Source: Neobacillus terrae (lineage in GTDB: Bacteria; Bacillota; Bacilli; Bacillales; Cytobacillaceae). Taken from it: DNA of 64,000 nucleotides. Numbering within the stretch: position 1 is the first letter of the stretch; each line of letters opens with the position of its first letter. The stretch spans positions 1-64,000 of the forward strand of contig NZ_JAAOEO010000020.1 in the NCBI RefSeq assembly GCF_011393025.1, read 5' to 3'. The notes below the pieces were generated by a model. The model saw only the letters and a list, made by a program, of their open reading frames with translations, searched no databases and was not told where the DNA came from. The position numbers were made by a program, and so were the translations under genes. Below, piece after piece: positions 8,033-16,954 of the stretch.

Positions 8033-8446
8033 TTAATCTACATACCCATAACCAATAATTTTACCACTATTTATTTCGGCATACACAATCATTTTATTAG
8101 GGATGCTTAAGCTTTTGGTTGGAAAATCGACTGCATAAACTTCCTTCCCAATAAATGATGTGTTTTCTATTCTACCCATACTACTTTTTAAAGTAATTTT
8201 GGTTAAAGTGCCATCAGACCATGAGCCTTTAATACTTTCTTTTTCATTTTCTTTAAGTTGTTCCCATACCTTTTCCCTTACATCCTTATTTGTTGCGTTT
8301 TCATTATTTACTTCGTTATTATTATCTTTTGAAACTATTGTTGTTGTGTTTGAATTTTGCTTTTCTTCACTACTTTTTTGATTTGAACAAGCAATCAGTC
8401 CTAATAATAGAACAGAAAGCATGATTAAAAGATTAATCTTTTTCAT
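8033..8446 (-). CDS. Small lipoprotein of unknown function
   Basis: A 137-residue protein with a clear lipoprotein signal peptide ending LLGLIAC, then a Ser/Asn/Glu-rich linker of about 35 residues, then a compact domain of about 80 residues starting DVREKVWEQL and ending GKIIGYGYVD. I do not recognise the domain. It should be anchored on the outer face of the membrane. GGAGGTAGC precedes the ATG on the minus strand. It is a single-gene unit converging on the MazG-like gene. Confidence 0.7.
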   Translation of the reverse strand: MKKINLLIMLSVLLLGLIACSNQKSSEEKQNSNTTTIVSKDNNNEVNNENATNKDVREKVWEQLKENEKESIKGSWSDGTLTKITLKSSMGRIENTSFIGKEVYAVDFPTKSLSIPNKMIVYAEINSGKIIGYGYVD

Positions 8447-8576
8447 TTGAAGCTACCTCCCAAATTATTCTCTTTAAAAATTTGACGATAGTTTCCTTTC
8501 AAAGTTACTATCCGATTACCTAACATTTTCTATCTTAGGTAAATTATCTAATATATTTCAAATTCTCTATCTGGGA

Positions 8577-8597
8577 TACCACCCCTTTGAGAAGGGG
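8577..8597 (-). terminator. Short hairpin after the gene remnant
   Basis: ACCCC and GGGGT pair around TTTGAGAA, just beyond the stop of the remnant at 8598. The T tract is weak, so terminator function is uncertain. Confidence 0.35.
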
Positions 8598-8946
8598 TTA
8601 GTTTCCTTCCGTCCGAAGACTTAAAAGGTAAGCAAAAGTTAAAATAAGTTCGCAGTATATCAAAGCGTATTGAGCGTATTTCGGGTTAAAGTTTGCGTAA
8701 ATATAACTTTTTCCTTCGCCTCTTGCGGTCATTAAAGGTCTTTCAAGAATGGACAGCCTTCTTCTCATTTGCTGGATAAAGACATTGGTGGCATTATTAT
8801 TCACTTCTAACACCATTTCAGCAATATCCCTTGGCTTATAAGAGGAAAGGTCTGTTGTACAATCAACCAAGTCAAAGCCTTTATCTTATGATGCCAATGG
8901 ATGCTCAATTGGATTATTAGCATATCTATAAAAGGTTCTTTTCTAA
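8598..8946 (-). pseudogene. Remnant of an unidentified gene
   Basis: The open part (8598-8870, TTG start) encodes about 90 residues including an RRRLSILERPLM segment and an aromatic stretch YAQYALIYCELI. Reading upstream in the same frame, coherent-looking coding sequence continues through one TAA (8886-8888) for another 19 codons before a second stop. No ribosome binding site or ATG is present. This is what an N-terminally truncated gene with a nonsense change looks like. I cannot name the family. It lies in a cluster of gene debris. Confidence 0.45.
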
Positions 8947-9004
8947 TTATGTGCTATTTTATACATATTTTACCTTTAAACATTGATATATCAGCGAAAA
9001 TAAA

Positions 9005-9032
9005 TAGTCCAATTCATATTCGAATTGGACTA
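9005..9032 (-). terminator. Strong hairpin, probable terminator of the SASP-like gene
   Basis: A perfect 11-bp stem (TAGTCCAATTC with GAATTGGACTA) around ATATTC. On the minus strand it is followed by TTTATTT and lies about 55 bases downstream of the small gene at 9086-9247. Confidence 0.6.
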
Positions 9033-9085
9033 AAAAAAGTGGTGTTAATTTAATTTTTCCATCTTAAAACTGAACTATTTAGTGC

Positions 9086-9247
9086 TACTCATGTACTGCG
9101 CTTTTTGCAGGATTATTGGTTTTTGTTTTGCAAATCTCTTTGTGTGATTTCGCTTCTAATATTGGCTTCCTGGCCAAATTCAGTATCCTGCTTTTTGTTG
9201 TTTGGATATTTGTTTTGACGCTCCCGGTTGTCATTCTTGTTTGTCAT
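9086..9247 (-). CDS. Small gamma-type SASP-like protein
   Basis: A 53-residue, very hydrophilic Asn/Gln/Lys-rich protein. The centre reads DTEFGQEANIR, which resembles the TEFASETN repeat unit of gamma-type small acid-soluble spore proteins, although only one unit is present. AAGGAGG lies eight to nine bases before the ATG, and a strong hairpin follows the stop, which supports a real gene. If the assignment is right it would be made in the forespore and serve as an amino acid store for germination. The similarity is short, so the family call is tentative. Confidence 0.6.
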
Positions 9248-9333
9248 GATAAAGCCTCCTTAATTAGAAATCGGAATTATTTTGTCCGATTGCTTTAAAA
9301 TTATAAGGAGTTTAAGCTTGGTGATTCAAAGTT

Positions 9334-9690
9334 TTACAATACAGGTCTACAAAATGGGAAGGATTTAATTTTTTCACCAGTAACCCGCTCAATTTTTTTC
9401 ATTCCACTGTATAGGACAGCCGGCTTGAAGTAGTAATCAGTAAGCAATTGTCCAGCTTCTTTTGTAAAAAATTTAGGCTAGATTTCTCGCTCAATATAAC
9501 GCTGAAGCTGAGCTGCGGTCAATTCGCCCAGTATGTAATTTTGATAATATACCGGAGCAAGGGTAAAGTGAATTTTTGCAGCCCAGTCCGGATTATCTTG
9601 GTTATCCAGAGGCGTTACAATGGCTGGCATGGCAGCCGCCGGATCCTTTTGTTTTTGAATCGCCTGGCTATACCAGCGGGAGTTCTTTTC
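9334..9690 (-). pseudogene. C-terminal remnant of an M2/M3-type zinc metallopeptidase
   Basis: The minus strand encodes a coherent stretch with HFTLAPVYYQNYILGEL, then PKFFTKEAGQLL and KIERVTGEK, typical of the C-terminal end of ACE-like (M2) or M3 peptidases. The reading frame is broken by an in-frame TAG between EREI and PKFF, and the sequence begins abruptly near 9690, so the whole catalytic N-terminal part including HExxH is gone. The breakpoint coincides with the edge of the MFS remnant on the other strand, consistent with a deletion that fused two gene ends. Confidence 0.6.
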
Positions 9691-9957
9691 TTTTTTCTAG
9701 GATGGTTTACAATGCTGCACCTAGTTGTGGCCCAGACCTTAATCCAGCTTAATACCAGCAGGGAATTCATTGGCAGGGTTGTAGGATTAAGGACCATACT
9801 TGCATCTATAGTAAAAATAACATCAGCTCTGTTAACTGGGGTTTTTATTTCAAAGCTCGGAGTCTTTAACGTATTTATCCTATTTTCTCTTGTAATCTTA
9901 TTTAGCTTCTTATCCATAAAGAAACTGTCAAACGTGGAGGTCCCTGATAGATTATAG
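9683..9957 (+). pseudogene. C-terminal remnant of an MFS transporter
   Basis: About 90 residues from LFFFLGWFTM through SREFIGRVVGLR to the stop at 9957 look like the last three to four membrane segments of an MFS transporter. The frame stays open upstream to 9448, but that part is the antisense of the peptidase remnant and is not transporter-like. There is no ribosome binding site at the junction. Its last bases overlap the end of the convergent acetyltransferase gene. Confidence 0.6.
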
Positions 9958-10731
9958 CTTCATTCGGAAATGTTCCCTTGCATAATCGCTGAATTGCATG
10001 GGGTTAATTTCCTTTTTGGCTGTACTGCCACTCGCCAATTCTGTTAATGATGTATCGGTTAAAGTAACACTTCCCTGTTCAGTAAGCCGGGTAATAAGCC
10101 GCCCTTTATTAAACGAGGACAAAGGGTGAACATTAATAATAGATTGTACCTCATTTAATTCCTTTATATCTGTGATTGGTTGACCGGGATCAAATGCATA
10201 GCCTTTTTTCCAATTTGTATCCTTATGTTTGAGCTTCATTTCAAGGAGATGACCCCCATAATGGGTTTCTTCCTTCCGGATCCGGAATTCTCCATTAGAA
10301 GAGGAAACAGTTTCCCCGCTCAAGGGAATAGGTTTTAAAGCAAGATTGCCCCCAAAACCAGTGTCCACGACATACTTGTAGCCATCATGACAGACAAGAT
10401 TAATTACATGGGTCCTACCAACAGCAGCAAAATCCTGTGCCTTGTGGTCAAATACAACACCACGAACTATGTCAACCTGGAAACCATTTTCCTTCAGGAC
10501 AAAGTAAAGCAATGTATTGAGTTCATAACAAACACCGCCCTCATTCCTTATCAGAATTTTTTCGGTAAGATTCTCCTGATTAATATCAGAGGTATTTTTA
10601 TTTATAATACAGAGATTTTCGAAAGGAATAGTCAGAGCTGTTTTTTCGAGAAGCTCATCAAGCATATGAAAAGTGATTTTCTCTGTTTCGGGGATGCCGA
10701 TCCGTTTTAAAAATAAGGACGTTAAAGTCAT
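9952..10731 (-). CDS. Arylamine N-acetyltransferase
   Basis: Cytoplasmic enzyme of 259 residues that transfers acetyl groups from acetyl-CoA to arylamines or related amines through a Cys-His-Asp triad. The three residues are visible: Cys68 in EGGVCYELN, His108 in RTHVINLV and Asp123 in VVDTGFGG. The motif before Cys reads NEGG rather than the usual RGG. GGAGGCAGATAA precedes the ATG. Length and order of motifs match the Bacillus NAT family. Natural substrate unknown; it is a single gene, with only 300 bases of promoter region before the next gene on the other strand. Confidence 0.87.
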   Translation of the reverse strand: MTLTSLFLKRIGIPETEKITFHMLDELLEKTALTIPFENLCIINKNTSDINQENLTEKILIRNEGGVCYELNTLLYFVLKENGFQVDIVRGVVFDHKAQDFAAVGRTHVINLVCHDGYKYVVDTGFGGNLALKPIPLSGETVSSSNGEFRIRKEETHYGGHLLEMKLKHKDTNWKKGYAFDPGQPITDIKELNEVQSIINVHPLSSFNKGRLITRLTEQGSVTLTDTSLTELASGSTAKKEINPMQFSDYAREHFRMKL

Positions 10732-11037
10732 TTTATCTGCCTCCGTTCATATCCATTCTAAAAGCATAACTCGGCGAACTTCATGAATCAACTTAAATAC
10801 TCCTAGTGAGAATATTCCTCTGTTACAAAGTCAAGTTACTGCGCTGTTAATACAGTTCTTTATTAAAGCAGCTTATATTTTTAATACACTTATGCAAAAA
10901 AATGTCACTCAAATGAAGGAAATAACAGTTTACCACAGTTTTTTTTGGGTAGAGCCATATTAATTAAATGAATATTTTGAAACTAAAACGATCTAAATCA
11001 GTCATATATTATAAGAGGTTAAATCCAAGGATAAGGA
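10732..11037. other. Divergent intergenic region
   Basis: About 300 AT-rich bases between the acetyltransferase and the deacetylase gene must hold both promoters. I see no clear operator, RNA element or small gene. An AAGGATAAGG ribosome binding site ends the region on the plus strand. Confidence 0.5.
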
Positions 11038-12180
11038 ATGATCGTTTTGAAAAGAGTACTTGTTCTATTAGTTATTTGTTTCTCTCTAGCAGGGTGCACC
11101 AGTTTAGGACAAAAAACAGCAAAGGTAAATGACAGGGCTACAAAAAAGGTGGAAAATCACAAACCAGCACCATTGCCTCAAAAAGAGGAAGAAAAGGAGG
11201 AGATTCCACAAGCAGAACCGGTTCCATATAATGGGCCGATTGAACATATCTTTTTCCATCCGCTGGTTGTTTATCCCGAGCTGGCATTTGATGGAGACAC
11301 TATGGCTCAAGGTTATGATGAATGGTTTGTCACAGTCAGTGAGTTTAATAAAATTGTAGAATCGCTTTATAAACGGAATTATATTCTGATTAAAATGAGT
11401 GATCTTTTCGAAGAAAAAGAGAATAACGGGAAAAAGGAATTAGTAAAAAGGCAGCTTATGCTCCCAGCAGGAAAGAAGCCATTAATTCTTTCGGTGGATG
11501 ATATTAATTACTATCCTTACATGCTGCAAAATGGGAATGTTTATAAGCTTATTAATAATAAAGATGGTAAGATTGCTTCTTACTCTAAAGATCCTGAGGG
11601 TAACGAAGTCATATCAGAAGAAAATGAAATCGTTCCACTGCTGAATAGTTTTACAGAAACCCATCCTGATTTTTCACTTAATGGTGCAAAAGGTATTTTA
11701 GCTTTAACCGGATATGAAGGAGTTCTGGGTTACCGGACCAACCAGCCGACTGCTGAAGGTGAAAGTGAGGGAGCAAAAACTATTATTGCAAAGCTCAAGG
11801 AAGAGGGATGGGAATTTGCCTCCCATGGATATGGTCATTTGGCCACCAAAACAATTAGTCTAAGCACTCTAAAAAGAGATGCTGACAGATGGAAAAAAGA
11901 AGTCGAGCCTTTAACAGGGGCTACAAACATATACATTTATCCCTTTGGGAGCAGTGTTTTACCCAATGATCCAAAGTTTAAATATCTTGAAACACTTGGA
12001 TTTAAGATTTTTTGTTCAGTTGGCCCAAATGCATATTTGTCTTATACTCAGGAATATGCCATGATGGATAGGGTGCATATCGACGGTATGGCCCTGGAAA
12101 AACAAAGGCATATTGTTGACCGTTTTTTTGACAGCAGCCTTGTATTGGACAATGAACGATTTAAATATAAAAGCAATTAG
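11038..12180 (+). CDS. Polysaccharide deacetylase-family lipoprotein
   Basis: A 380-residue protein with a lipoprotein signal peptide ending FSLAGC, a Lys/Glu/Pro-rich linker to about residue 65, and a NodB-like deacetylase domain. The metal site is suggested by the Asp pair in LSVDDINYY (about residue 155) and the HGYGH of FASHGYGHLA (about residue 262); IYPFGSS corresponds to a later conserved motif. It is expected on the outer face of the membrane, acting on N-acetyl groups of a surface polysaccharide or peptidoglycan; the substrate is not known. It is followed at once by tag, whose ribosome binding site starts at the base after its stop. Confidence 0.78.
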   Translation: MIVLKRVLVLLVICFSLAGCTSLGQKTAKVNDRATKKVENHKPAPLPQKEEEKEEIPQAEPVPYNGPIEHIFFHPLVVYPELAFDGDTMAQGYDEWFVTVSEFNKIVESLYKRNYILIKMSDLFEEKENNGKKELVKRQLMLPAGKKPLILSVDDINYYPYMLQNGNVYKLINNKDGKIASYSKDPEGNEVISEENEIVPLLNSFTETHPDFSLNGAKGILALTGYEGVLGYRTNQPTAEGESEGAKTIIAKLKEEGWEFASHGYGHLATKTISLSTLKRDADRWKKEVEPLTGATNIYIYPFGSSVLPNDPKFKYLETLGFKIFCSVGPNAYLSYTQEYAMMDRVHIDGMALEKQRHIVDRFFDSSLVLDNERFKYKSN

Positions 12181-12193
12181 TGGAGGCAAGGGA

Positions 12194-12754
12194 ATGGAGA
12201 GATGTGGCTGGGTTAATCAGGACCCGCTTTATATTGACTATCATGACCATGAATGGGGTGTGCCGGTTTACGACGACAGGCTGCTTTTCGAGTATTTAAA
12301 TTTGGAAGGAGCCCAGGCGGGATTAAGCTGGTATACCATTTTAAAGAAAAGAGAGAATTACCGAAAAGCTTTTGATAATTTTGAACCAGCAAAAATCATT
12401 CATTATGATGATAAAAAGATCCAGGAGCTCTTGAGTAATGAAGGGATTGTAAGAAACAGGCTTAAGGTCAATGCGGTGATTACCAACGCAAAAGCGTATT
12501 TTGAGGTTGTAAAAGAATTTGGTTCTTTTAGTAACTATATATGGTCCTTTGTCGATGGAAAACCAATACAAAATTACTACAGAGAATTGAAGGATGTGCC
12601 CGCTTCTACCGAGATTAGTGAGCGTTTAAGCAAGGATTTGAAGAAACGCGGATTCAAATTTGTGGGAACTACCATTTGTTATGCATTTATGCAGGCAACT
12701 GGAATGGTGAACGATCATATCTTTTCTTGTCATAAAGGCCAGTTATCCTTTTAA
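12194..12754 (+). CDS. tag: DNA-3-methyladenine glycosylase I
   Basis: Base-excision repair enzyme that removes 3-methyladenine from alkylated DNA. The 186-residue protein begins MERCGW and carries the zinc ligands Cys4 and His17 (YHDHEWG) and, at the C-terminus, His and Cys in NDHIFSC. The catalytic region reads LEGAQAGLSW. The frame is open from 12113 inside the preceding gene, but TGGAGG at 12181-12186 points to the ATG at 12194. It is probably co-transcribed with the deacetylase gene, 13 bases upstream. Confidence 0.93.
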   Translation: MERCGWVNQDPLYIDYHDHEWGVPVYDDRLLFEYLNLEGAQAGLSWYTILKKRENYRKAFDNFEPAKIIHYDDKKIQELLSNEGIVRNRLKVNAVITNAKAYFEVVKEFGSFSNYIWSFVDGKPIQNYYRELKDVPASTEISERLSKDLKKRGFKFVGTTICYAFMQATGMVNDHIFSCHKGQLSF

Positions 12755-12775
12755 TGGATTAACTGGCTTTTTTTG
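12738..12775 (+). terminator. Terminator of tag
   Basis: GCCAGTTATCC pairs with GGATTAACTGGC (one bulge) and is followed by a long T run; the tag stop codon lies in the loop. Confidence 0.8.
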
Positions 12776-12842
12776 ATGGAAAATCAAAAATTACAAAAAA
12801 TATTCAAGGTTCTATTTTCTTACTAAAAAGGAGTTAATTGTT

Positions 12843-13494
12843 TTGAAAAGAGGGATTGCAGGAATTTTATTTATTGTTCTGACCCTTGGACTCATTTTTT
12901 TGCCAGTAAGCACTAGTGCCCAAGTTAGACCAGTTCAACAGCAAACCATTAGCAAGCCTTATTATGAACTGAATCGGGAGTTGAGAAAGCTTTGGATTGA
13001 TCATACGATTTGGACAGGCAGCTATATTATGAGTGCCAATGCAGGGCTTCCGGAGCAGCAAAAGATATTGGGAGCGATTATTAAAAAATCAGGATGATAT
13101 CGGGAATGCGTATTAACCTTATTACGGAGAAGCGGCAGGTAATAAGGTCGCAGCTTTACTAAGAGAACATATTATTATTGCAGGGCAAATAGTAGAGGCA
13201 GCAAAAACCGGAAATCAGCCAGCAGTGATAAAGTTTAATAAAGAATGGCATCGAAATGCAGATGATATTGCCAGATACCTTAGCAAAGCAAACCCATACT
13301 GGAATGAGAACGTATTAAAGGATATGTTATATACACATTTAAAATTGATTAACGAGCAGGTGGTTTTTCGTTTAAAGAAGGATTGGGATGCTGAAATTAA
13401 AGCCATTGATGTAATTGAAGAGCATATGCTGCATCTTGCAGATATTTTGTCCGGAGGAATAGCAAAACAATTTTCGAAGAAGTTTTTAAAGTAA
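12843..13494 (+). pseudogene. Broken secreted protein gene (frameshift plus nonsense)
   Basis: The first part (12843-13097, TTG start after AAAGGAG) encodes a signal peptide followed by SKPYYELNRELRKLWIDHT. The frame then ends, but the next frame continues the same protein: NQDDIGN...PYYGEAAGNKVAALLREH and on to a stop at 13494. Two lesions are visible: a shift at the AAAAAA run near 13083-13088 and a TAA at 13114-13116 where a Lys codon is expected before PYYGEAAG. Intact relatives in bacilli are secreted proteins of about 215 residues with no known function. The two open pieces should not be read as two genes. Confidence 0.7.
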
Positions 13495-13550
13495 TTTAAA
13501 AGGGTAAAAGATAAGTTGGAAACCTTTGTACCGATAATTGGGAACACCAA

Positions 13551-13583
13551 GTGGGAATCCTTCTCCAGGAGGATTCCTATTCA
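13551..13583 (+). terminator. Hairpin after the pseudogene
   Basis: GGAATCCT at 13554-13561 pairs with AGGATTCC at 13570-13577. The T tract is weak. Confidence 0.45.
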
Positions 13584-13651
13584 CGTTTTATATGTTTTTT
13601 TTAATGTTAAATGTTAAAATATAATAATAACGATTTGACTGCGGAGGAAAT

Positions 13652-14128
13652 ATGGAGAAAACAGAATTAGATCTACTTAGAGAAGAAGTAAAAGAATTAA
13701 AAGAAAAGCTTAAAGAAAGCGAGCAACTGATTAAAGAAATATCTGTTCCAATTATACCTTCTATAATTCCCGAAACGATCCTTGTGCCCATTACAGGAAA
13801 GTTATCTCAGGAACGTTTTGAAATGATGATTTCAAAAATAATCAGTACTCCATTTACTGAAATTGATACTATTATTTTGGATTTCACGTCAATTTCTGAA
13901 ATGGAAATAGGCGATTTAGATATTTTCGGCCATTATATTCAGAACATGACAGATACCTTAAACCTGCTAGGAGTAAGAGTAATTTTTACTGGATTTACTC
14001 CCATTGTCACTCAAAACCTTGTTAATTCCGGGCTTAAAATGATATCAGAATTAAATACCTTCCTAACTTTTAAACAAGCACTACAGTACCTGATGAAAGT
14101 GAAGGGAATGGAATTTAGAGAAATATAA
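13652..14128 (+). CDS. STAS-domain protein with N-terminal coiled coil (RsbR-paralogue type)
   Basis: A 158-residue protein. Residues 1-45 form a charged coiled coil (repeated E/K/L heptads); the rest is a STAS domain opening SVPIIPSIIPETILVPITG and containing LGVRVIFTGFTP. This is the C-terminal half of RsbR-like stressosome proteins without the globin-like sensor half. The position of the conserved phosphorylated Ser/Thr in the loop after IILDFTSIS is occupied by acidic residues (EMEIGD), so switching by RsbT-type phosphorylation looks unlikely at that site. No kinase or phosphatase gene is adjacent. GGAGGAAAT precedes the ATG. Confidence 0.75.
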   Translation: MEKTELDLLREEVKELKEKLKESEQLIKEISVPIIPSIIPETILVPITGKLSQERFEMMISKIISTPFTEIDTIILDFTSISEMEIGDLDIFGHYIQNMTDTLNLLGVRVIFTGFTPIVTQNLVNSGLKMISELNTFLTFKQALQYLMKVKGMEFREI

Positions 14129-14175
14129 ATAGATAAAGGCAAAGTGGAAAATCTCATGCATTTTGATCATATCCG

Positions 14176-14700
14176 GAATTAGAAACCGACCGGCTTTATT
14201 TGCGAAAAATGACACACGAAGATGCTCCGGAACTTTTCAAAACTTTCAGAACCATTGGTCGTAAAAGATATGGGAGAATCGCCGTTTACCGGTCTCGATC
14301 TGGCAGAAGTCGTAATCAATTTTATGAATAATCTATTTGAAAATAATCAGGCTTTTCGGCTAGGCATTATTCGTAAGAGGATAACAAATTAATCGGTACT
14401 TGTGGATACAATTCCTGGGAAGTATATCGGGGATCACGTGGCGAAATTGCTTTTGACCTTGGAAGCGAGTATTGGAGAAAAGGATATCCCTCTGAAACAA
14501 TAAAGGCATTGTTAAATTTCCGCTTCCATACAATGGGGCTGCCCCGAGTTGAAGCTTTTACAAACCTGATTGCTCTTCCTCCATGGGTATTCTCTCTAAA
14601 CTCGGGTTTAAAGAGGATAGTATTTTAAGAGCTATGCCTTTTTACATGGAATATTCAAGGATCAACGCTGTTTCTTCTTGCTTAAATGTGAGTAGCCGTA
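14176..14700 (+). pseudogene. Decayed GNAT-family (RimJ/RimL-like) acetyltransferase
   Basis: Switching frames recovers a recognisable acetyltransferase: LETDRLYLRKMTHEDA near 14180, then KLIGTCGYNSWE, then GEIAFDLGSEYWRKGYPSE with the acetyl-CoA-binding region, then LPRVEAFT and SKLGFKEDSILR. At least three shifts are needed and there is no usable start. Relatives of this type acetylate ribosomal proteins or small amines. It fills the gap between the STAS gene and the BstA-like gene. Confidence 0.7.
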
Positions 14701-14714
14701 AGGGGGAAGGTTAA

Positions 14715-15236
14715 ATGGAAGATTTAAGGTATCCGGTTGGTGAGTTCGATGTTAAAGGCAATTATAAGGTGGATTTAATTGAAGAGTGGATTTACGAAAT
14801 TGAAGCTCTTCCGGCTAAAGTAAGAGAAGCTGTAAAGGGCTTAAATGACGAACAGCTAGATTCTGCTTATCGTCCTGGCGGGTGGACTATACGGCAGGTG
14901 GTTCATCATATACCAGACAGCCATATTAATAGTTACATAAGGTTTAAACTCGCCCTAACAGAGGATAATCCTGTTATAAAACCATATGCGGAAGATAAGT
15001 GGGCGGAGTTTGCCGATTCTAATCTTCCTATTGAGGTGTCTCTAACCATGCTGGAAGCTCTGCATAGCAGATGGGTTGTACTTTTAAAGTCTTTAAAACC
15101 GGCTGATTTAGAGAAAACCTTCCGCCATCCTGATTTGGGAGAAATCAAACTTGGTATGAATATCGGTCTATATGCATGGCATGGCCGTCATCATCTTGCA
15201 CATATAACGTCCCTTAAAGAACGTATGGGATGGTAG
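14715..15236 (+). CDS. bstA: DinB/YfiT-type metal-dependent protein, bacillithiol S-transferase-like
   Basis: A 173-residue four-helix DinB-fold protein closely resembling Bacillus YfiT, described as the bacillithiol transferase BstA, which attaches bacillithiol to electrophiles for detoxification. It begins LRYPVGEFD as in that family. The metal-binding triad is suggested by VVHHIPDSH (about residue 62-70) and WHGRHHLAHI (about residue 156-165). GGGGGAAGG precedes the ATG. It is followed by a terminator. The name is by similarity; many DinB relatives have uncertain substrates. Confidence 0.78.
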   Translation: MEDLRYPVGEFDVKGNYKVDLIEEWIYEIEALPAKVREAVKGLNDEQLDSAYRPGGWTIRQVVHHIPDSHINSYIRFKLALTEDNPVIKPYAEDKWAEFADSNLPIEVSLTMLEALHSRWVVLLKSLKPADLEKTFRHPDLGEIKLGMNIGLYAWHGRHHLAHITSLKERMGW

Positions 15237-15249
15237 TAAATAACAAAAA

Positions 15250-15284
15250 ACGAGTCCAACAGCTATGCTGATGGATTTTTTTTA
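15250..15284 (+). terminator. Terminator of the BstA-like gene
   Basis: TCCAACAGC pairs with GCTGATGGA (one mismatch) around TAT, followed by a T run. Confidence 0.75.
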
Positions 15285-15402
15285 TTTATTAGACAGATTT
15301 CTTTCCAAATCCCGTCGTACTTTATCGAAGAGATTTTATTCTAATATTCTAACTATTCCTTTAAAATGATAGAGTGAGCAAAAAATATTAGGAGGTTTTT
15401 AG

Positions 15403-16890
15403 ATGAAGAAAACGAAAAAAGGTATGGCCATTTTAGCCAGCAGTCTTCTTGCATTATCTCTTGCAACGATTCCTAAAAATGTAATGAATACAGCGCATGC
15501 ACAAAATGTGGCCAAGAAGTACCTAATAGCCTACAGCCAATCATCTCTGCCAGCGGGTTATCAAACAGCAATTAAAAACGCTGGAGGCACAGTTATTTCT
15601 ACTATGCCTGAGGTTGGAGGAGTCGAAGTAAGTTCCTCTGATCCGAGTTTCCTGGACAAGCTAGGGAAAGTAGCGAATATATCTGCAGCGAATTTGGAAC
15701 GTACTTACAAATTAGATACCGAAAAGCCAACTGGTGCAGATGGCCAGCCTGTAACAATAACAGAAGATGCTGATGGCACTTATTGGAGTTCCCAATGGGA
15801 TATTCGACACCTGACGAATGAAGGGAAGTCCTTTGCAGTAGAATCAGGTGGAACTGAGAAAAATGGTAAGGTGACCCATAAAGCTATAGTAGGTGTTATT
15901 GATACTGGAATCGATGCTAACCATCCTGATTTAAAAGCGAACTATGTTGGCGGCAGAAACTATGTTCCAGCCGGTGGTTATAATCATGAAGACTTAACAG
16001 ATGAAACTGGCGATCCAACTGATGTATTGGATAGAGAAGGACATGGAACCCATGTTGCCGGTTCAATCGCTGGCAATGGAAAAATTAAAGGCGTCGGCCC
16101 AGATCTTGGAATTATGGCATACCGTATTTTTGATTCCAGCGGTAGTGCCCCAACTGCACCAATCGTTGAAGCCATTATAGGGGCGGCTAATGATAAAGTA
16201 GATGTCATCAACATGTCTATTGGAGGTTTTGACAACCTAAAATATTATTATGAGGGAACCCGTTACAGTGATATTGCGGATGTATTGCTCTGGAAGCGGG
16301 CAGTACAGTATGCAGTTAAGAAAAATGTTACTGTAGTTGCTGCGGCAGGTAATGAATCGCTTAATTATGATGACAAAAAGTCCTTAACAGATTACATGAA
16401 TGCTGTATATTCCATTCCAGGATTGGTTTACAAAGGAGTTGCAGTTGAAACTCCTGGAGGCACTCCTGGAGTAATCACAGTTTCATCTTCAAACAAGTGG
16501 TCAACTAAGGATTTGGCATTCTACTCTAACTATGGAAACAGCTTTATCGATGTAGCTGCACCAGGTGGAGATAACGGTCCGGCTTATGCAAACACAGGAA
16601 ATTTAATAGTACGTGATTTTACGTACCGTGCTCTAGCAACCTGGCCAACATACCTGCCTCAATATTTTACAACACTTGCTGATGGTTACGCCTATCTGCA
16701 TGGTACTTCTATGGCTTCTCCAAAAGTTGCCGGTATTGCAGGTTTAATTAAGGCGAAACACCCAGAATATTCTCCATCCCAAGTAAAAGCAGTTATTAAG
16801 CAAACAGCACTTGATTATGGAAAACCTGGTCAAGATTCATTATTTGGTTTTGGCGAAGCAAATGCCTATACAGCCGTAACCCAAAAATAA
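15403..16890 (+). CDS. Secreted subtilisin-like serine protease (S8)
   Basis: A 495-residue pre-pro-protease. Residues 1-34 are a Sec signal peptide (cleavage near AHA-Q); a propeptide follows with the SQSSLPAGY...GGTVISTMPE pattern; the catalytic domain begins near residue 125. The triad is Asp167 in VIDTGID, His217 in GHGTHVAG and Ser436 in GTSMASPKVAG, with oxyanion Asn317 in AAAGNE. It should act as an extracellular scavenging protease. TTAGGAGG precedes the ATG by about seven bases. It is a single-gene unit with its own terminator. Confidence 0.93.
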   Translation: MKKTKKGMAILASSLLALSLATIPKNVMNTAHAQNVAKKYLIAYSQSSLPAGYQTAIKNAGGTVISTMPEVGGVEVSSSDPSFLDKLGKVANISAANLERTYKLDTEKPTGADGQPVTITEDADGTYWSSQWDIRHLTNEGKSFAVESGGTEKNGKVTHKAIVGVIDTGIDANHPDLKANYVGGRNYVPAGGYNHEDLTDETGDPTDVLDREGHGTHVAGSIAGNGKIKGVGPDLGIMAYRIFDSSGSAPTAPIVEAIIGAANDKVDVINMSIGGFDNLKYYYEGTRYSDIADVLLWKRAVQYAVKKNVTVVAAAGNESLNYDDKKSLTDYMNAVYSIPGLVYKGVAVETPGGTPGVITVSSSNKWSTKDLAFYSNYGNSFIDVAAPGGDNGPAYANTGNLIVRDFTYRALATWPTYLPQYFTTLADGYAYLHGTSMASPKVAGIAGLIKAKHPEYSPSQVKAVIKQTALDYGKPGQDSLFGFGEANAYTAVTQK

Positions 16891-16897
16891 TTTAAGG

Positions 16898-16930
16898 AGA
16901 CTTGCCCTTTAGTACGGGTAAGTCTTTTTA
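16898..16930 (+). terminator. Terminator of the protease gene
   Basis: AGACTTGCCC pairs with GGGTAAGTCT, then a T-rich run. Confidence 0.75.
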
Positions 16931-16954
16931 GTTTAGGACTTGTTAAATAATGTT

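Noticed and set aside
9448..9690. N-terminal part of a 169-residue plus-strand protein
   Set aside because: It is antisense to the peptidase remnant; only the part after about 9683 looks like a transporter.
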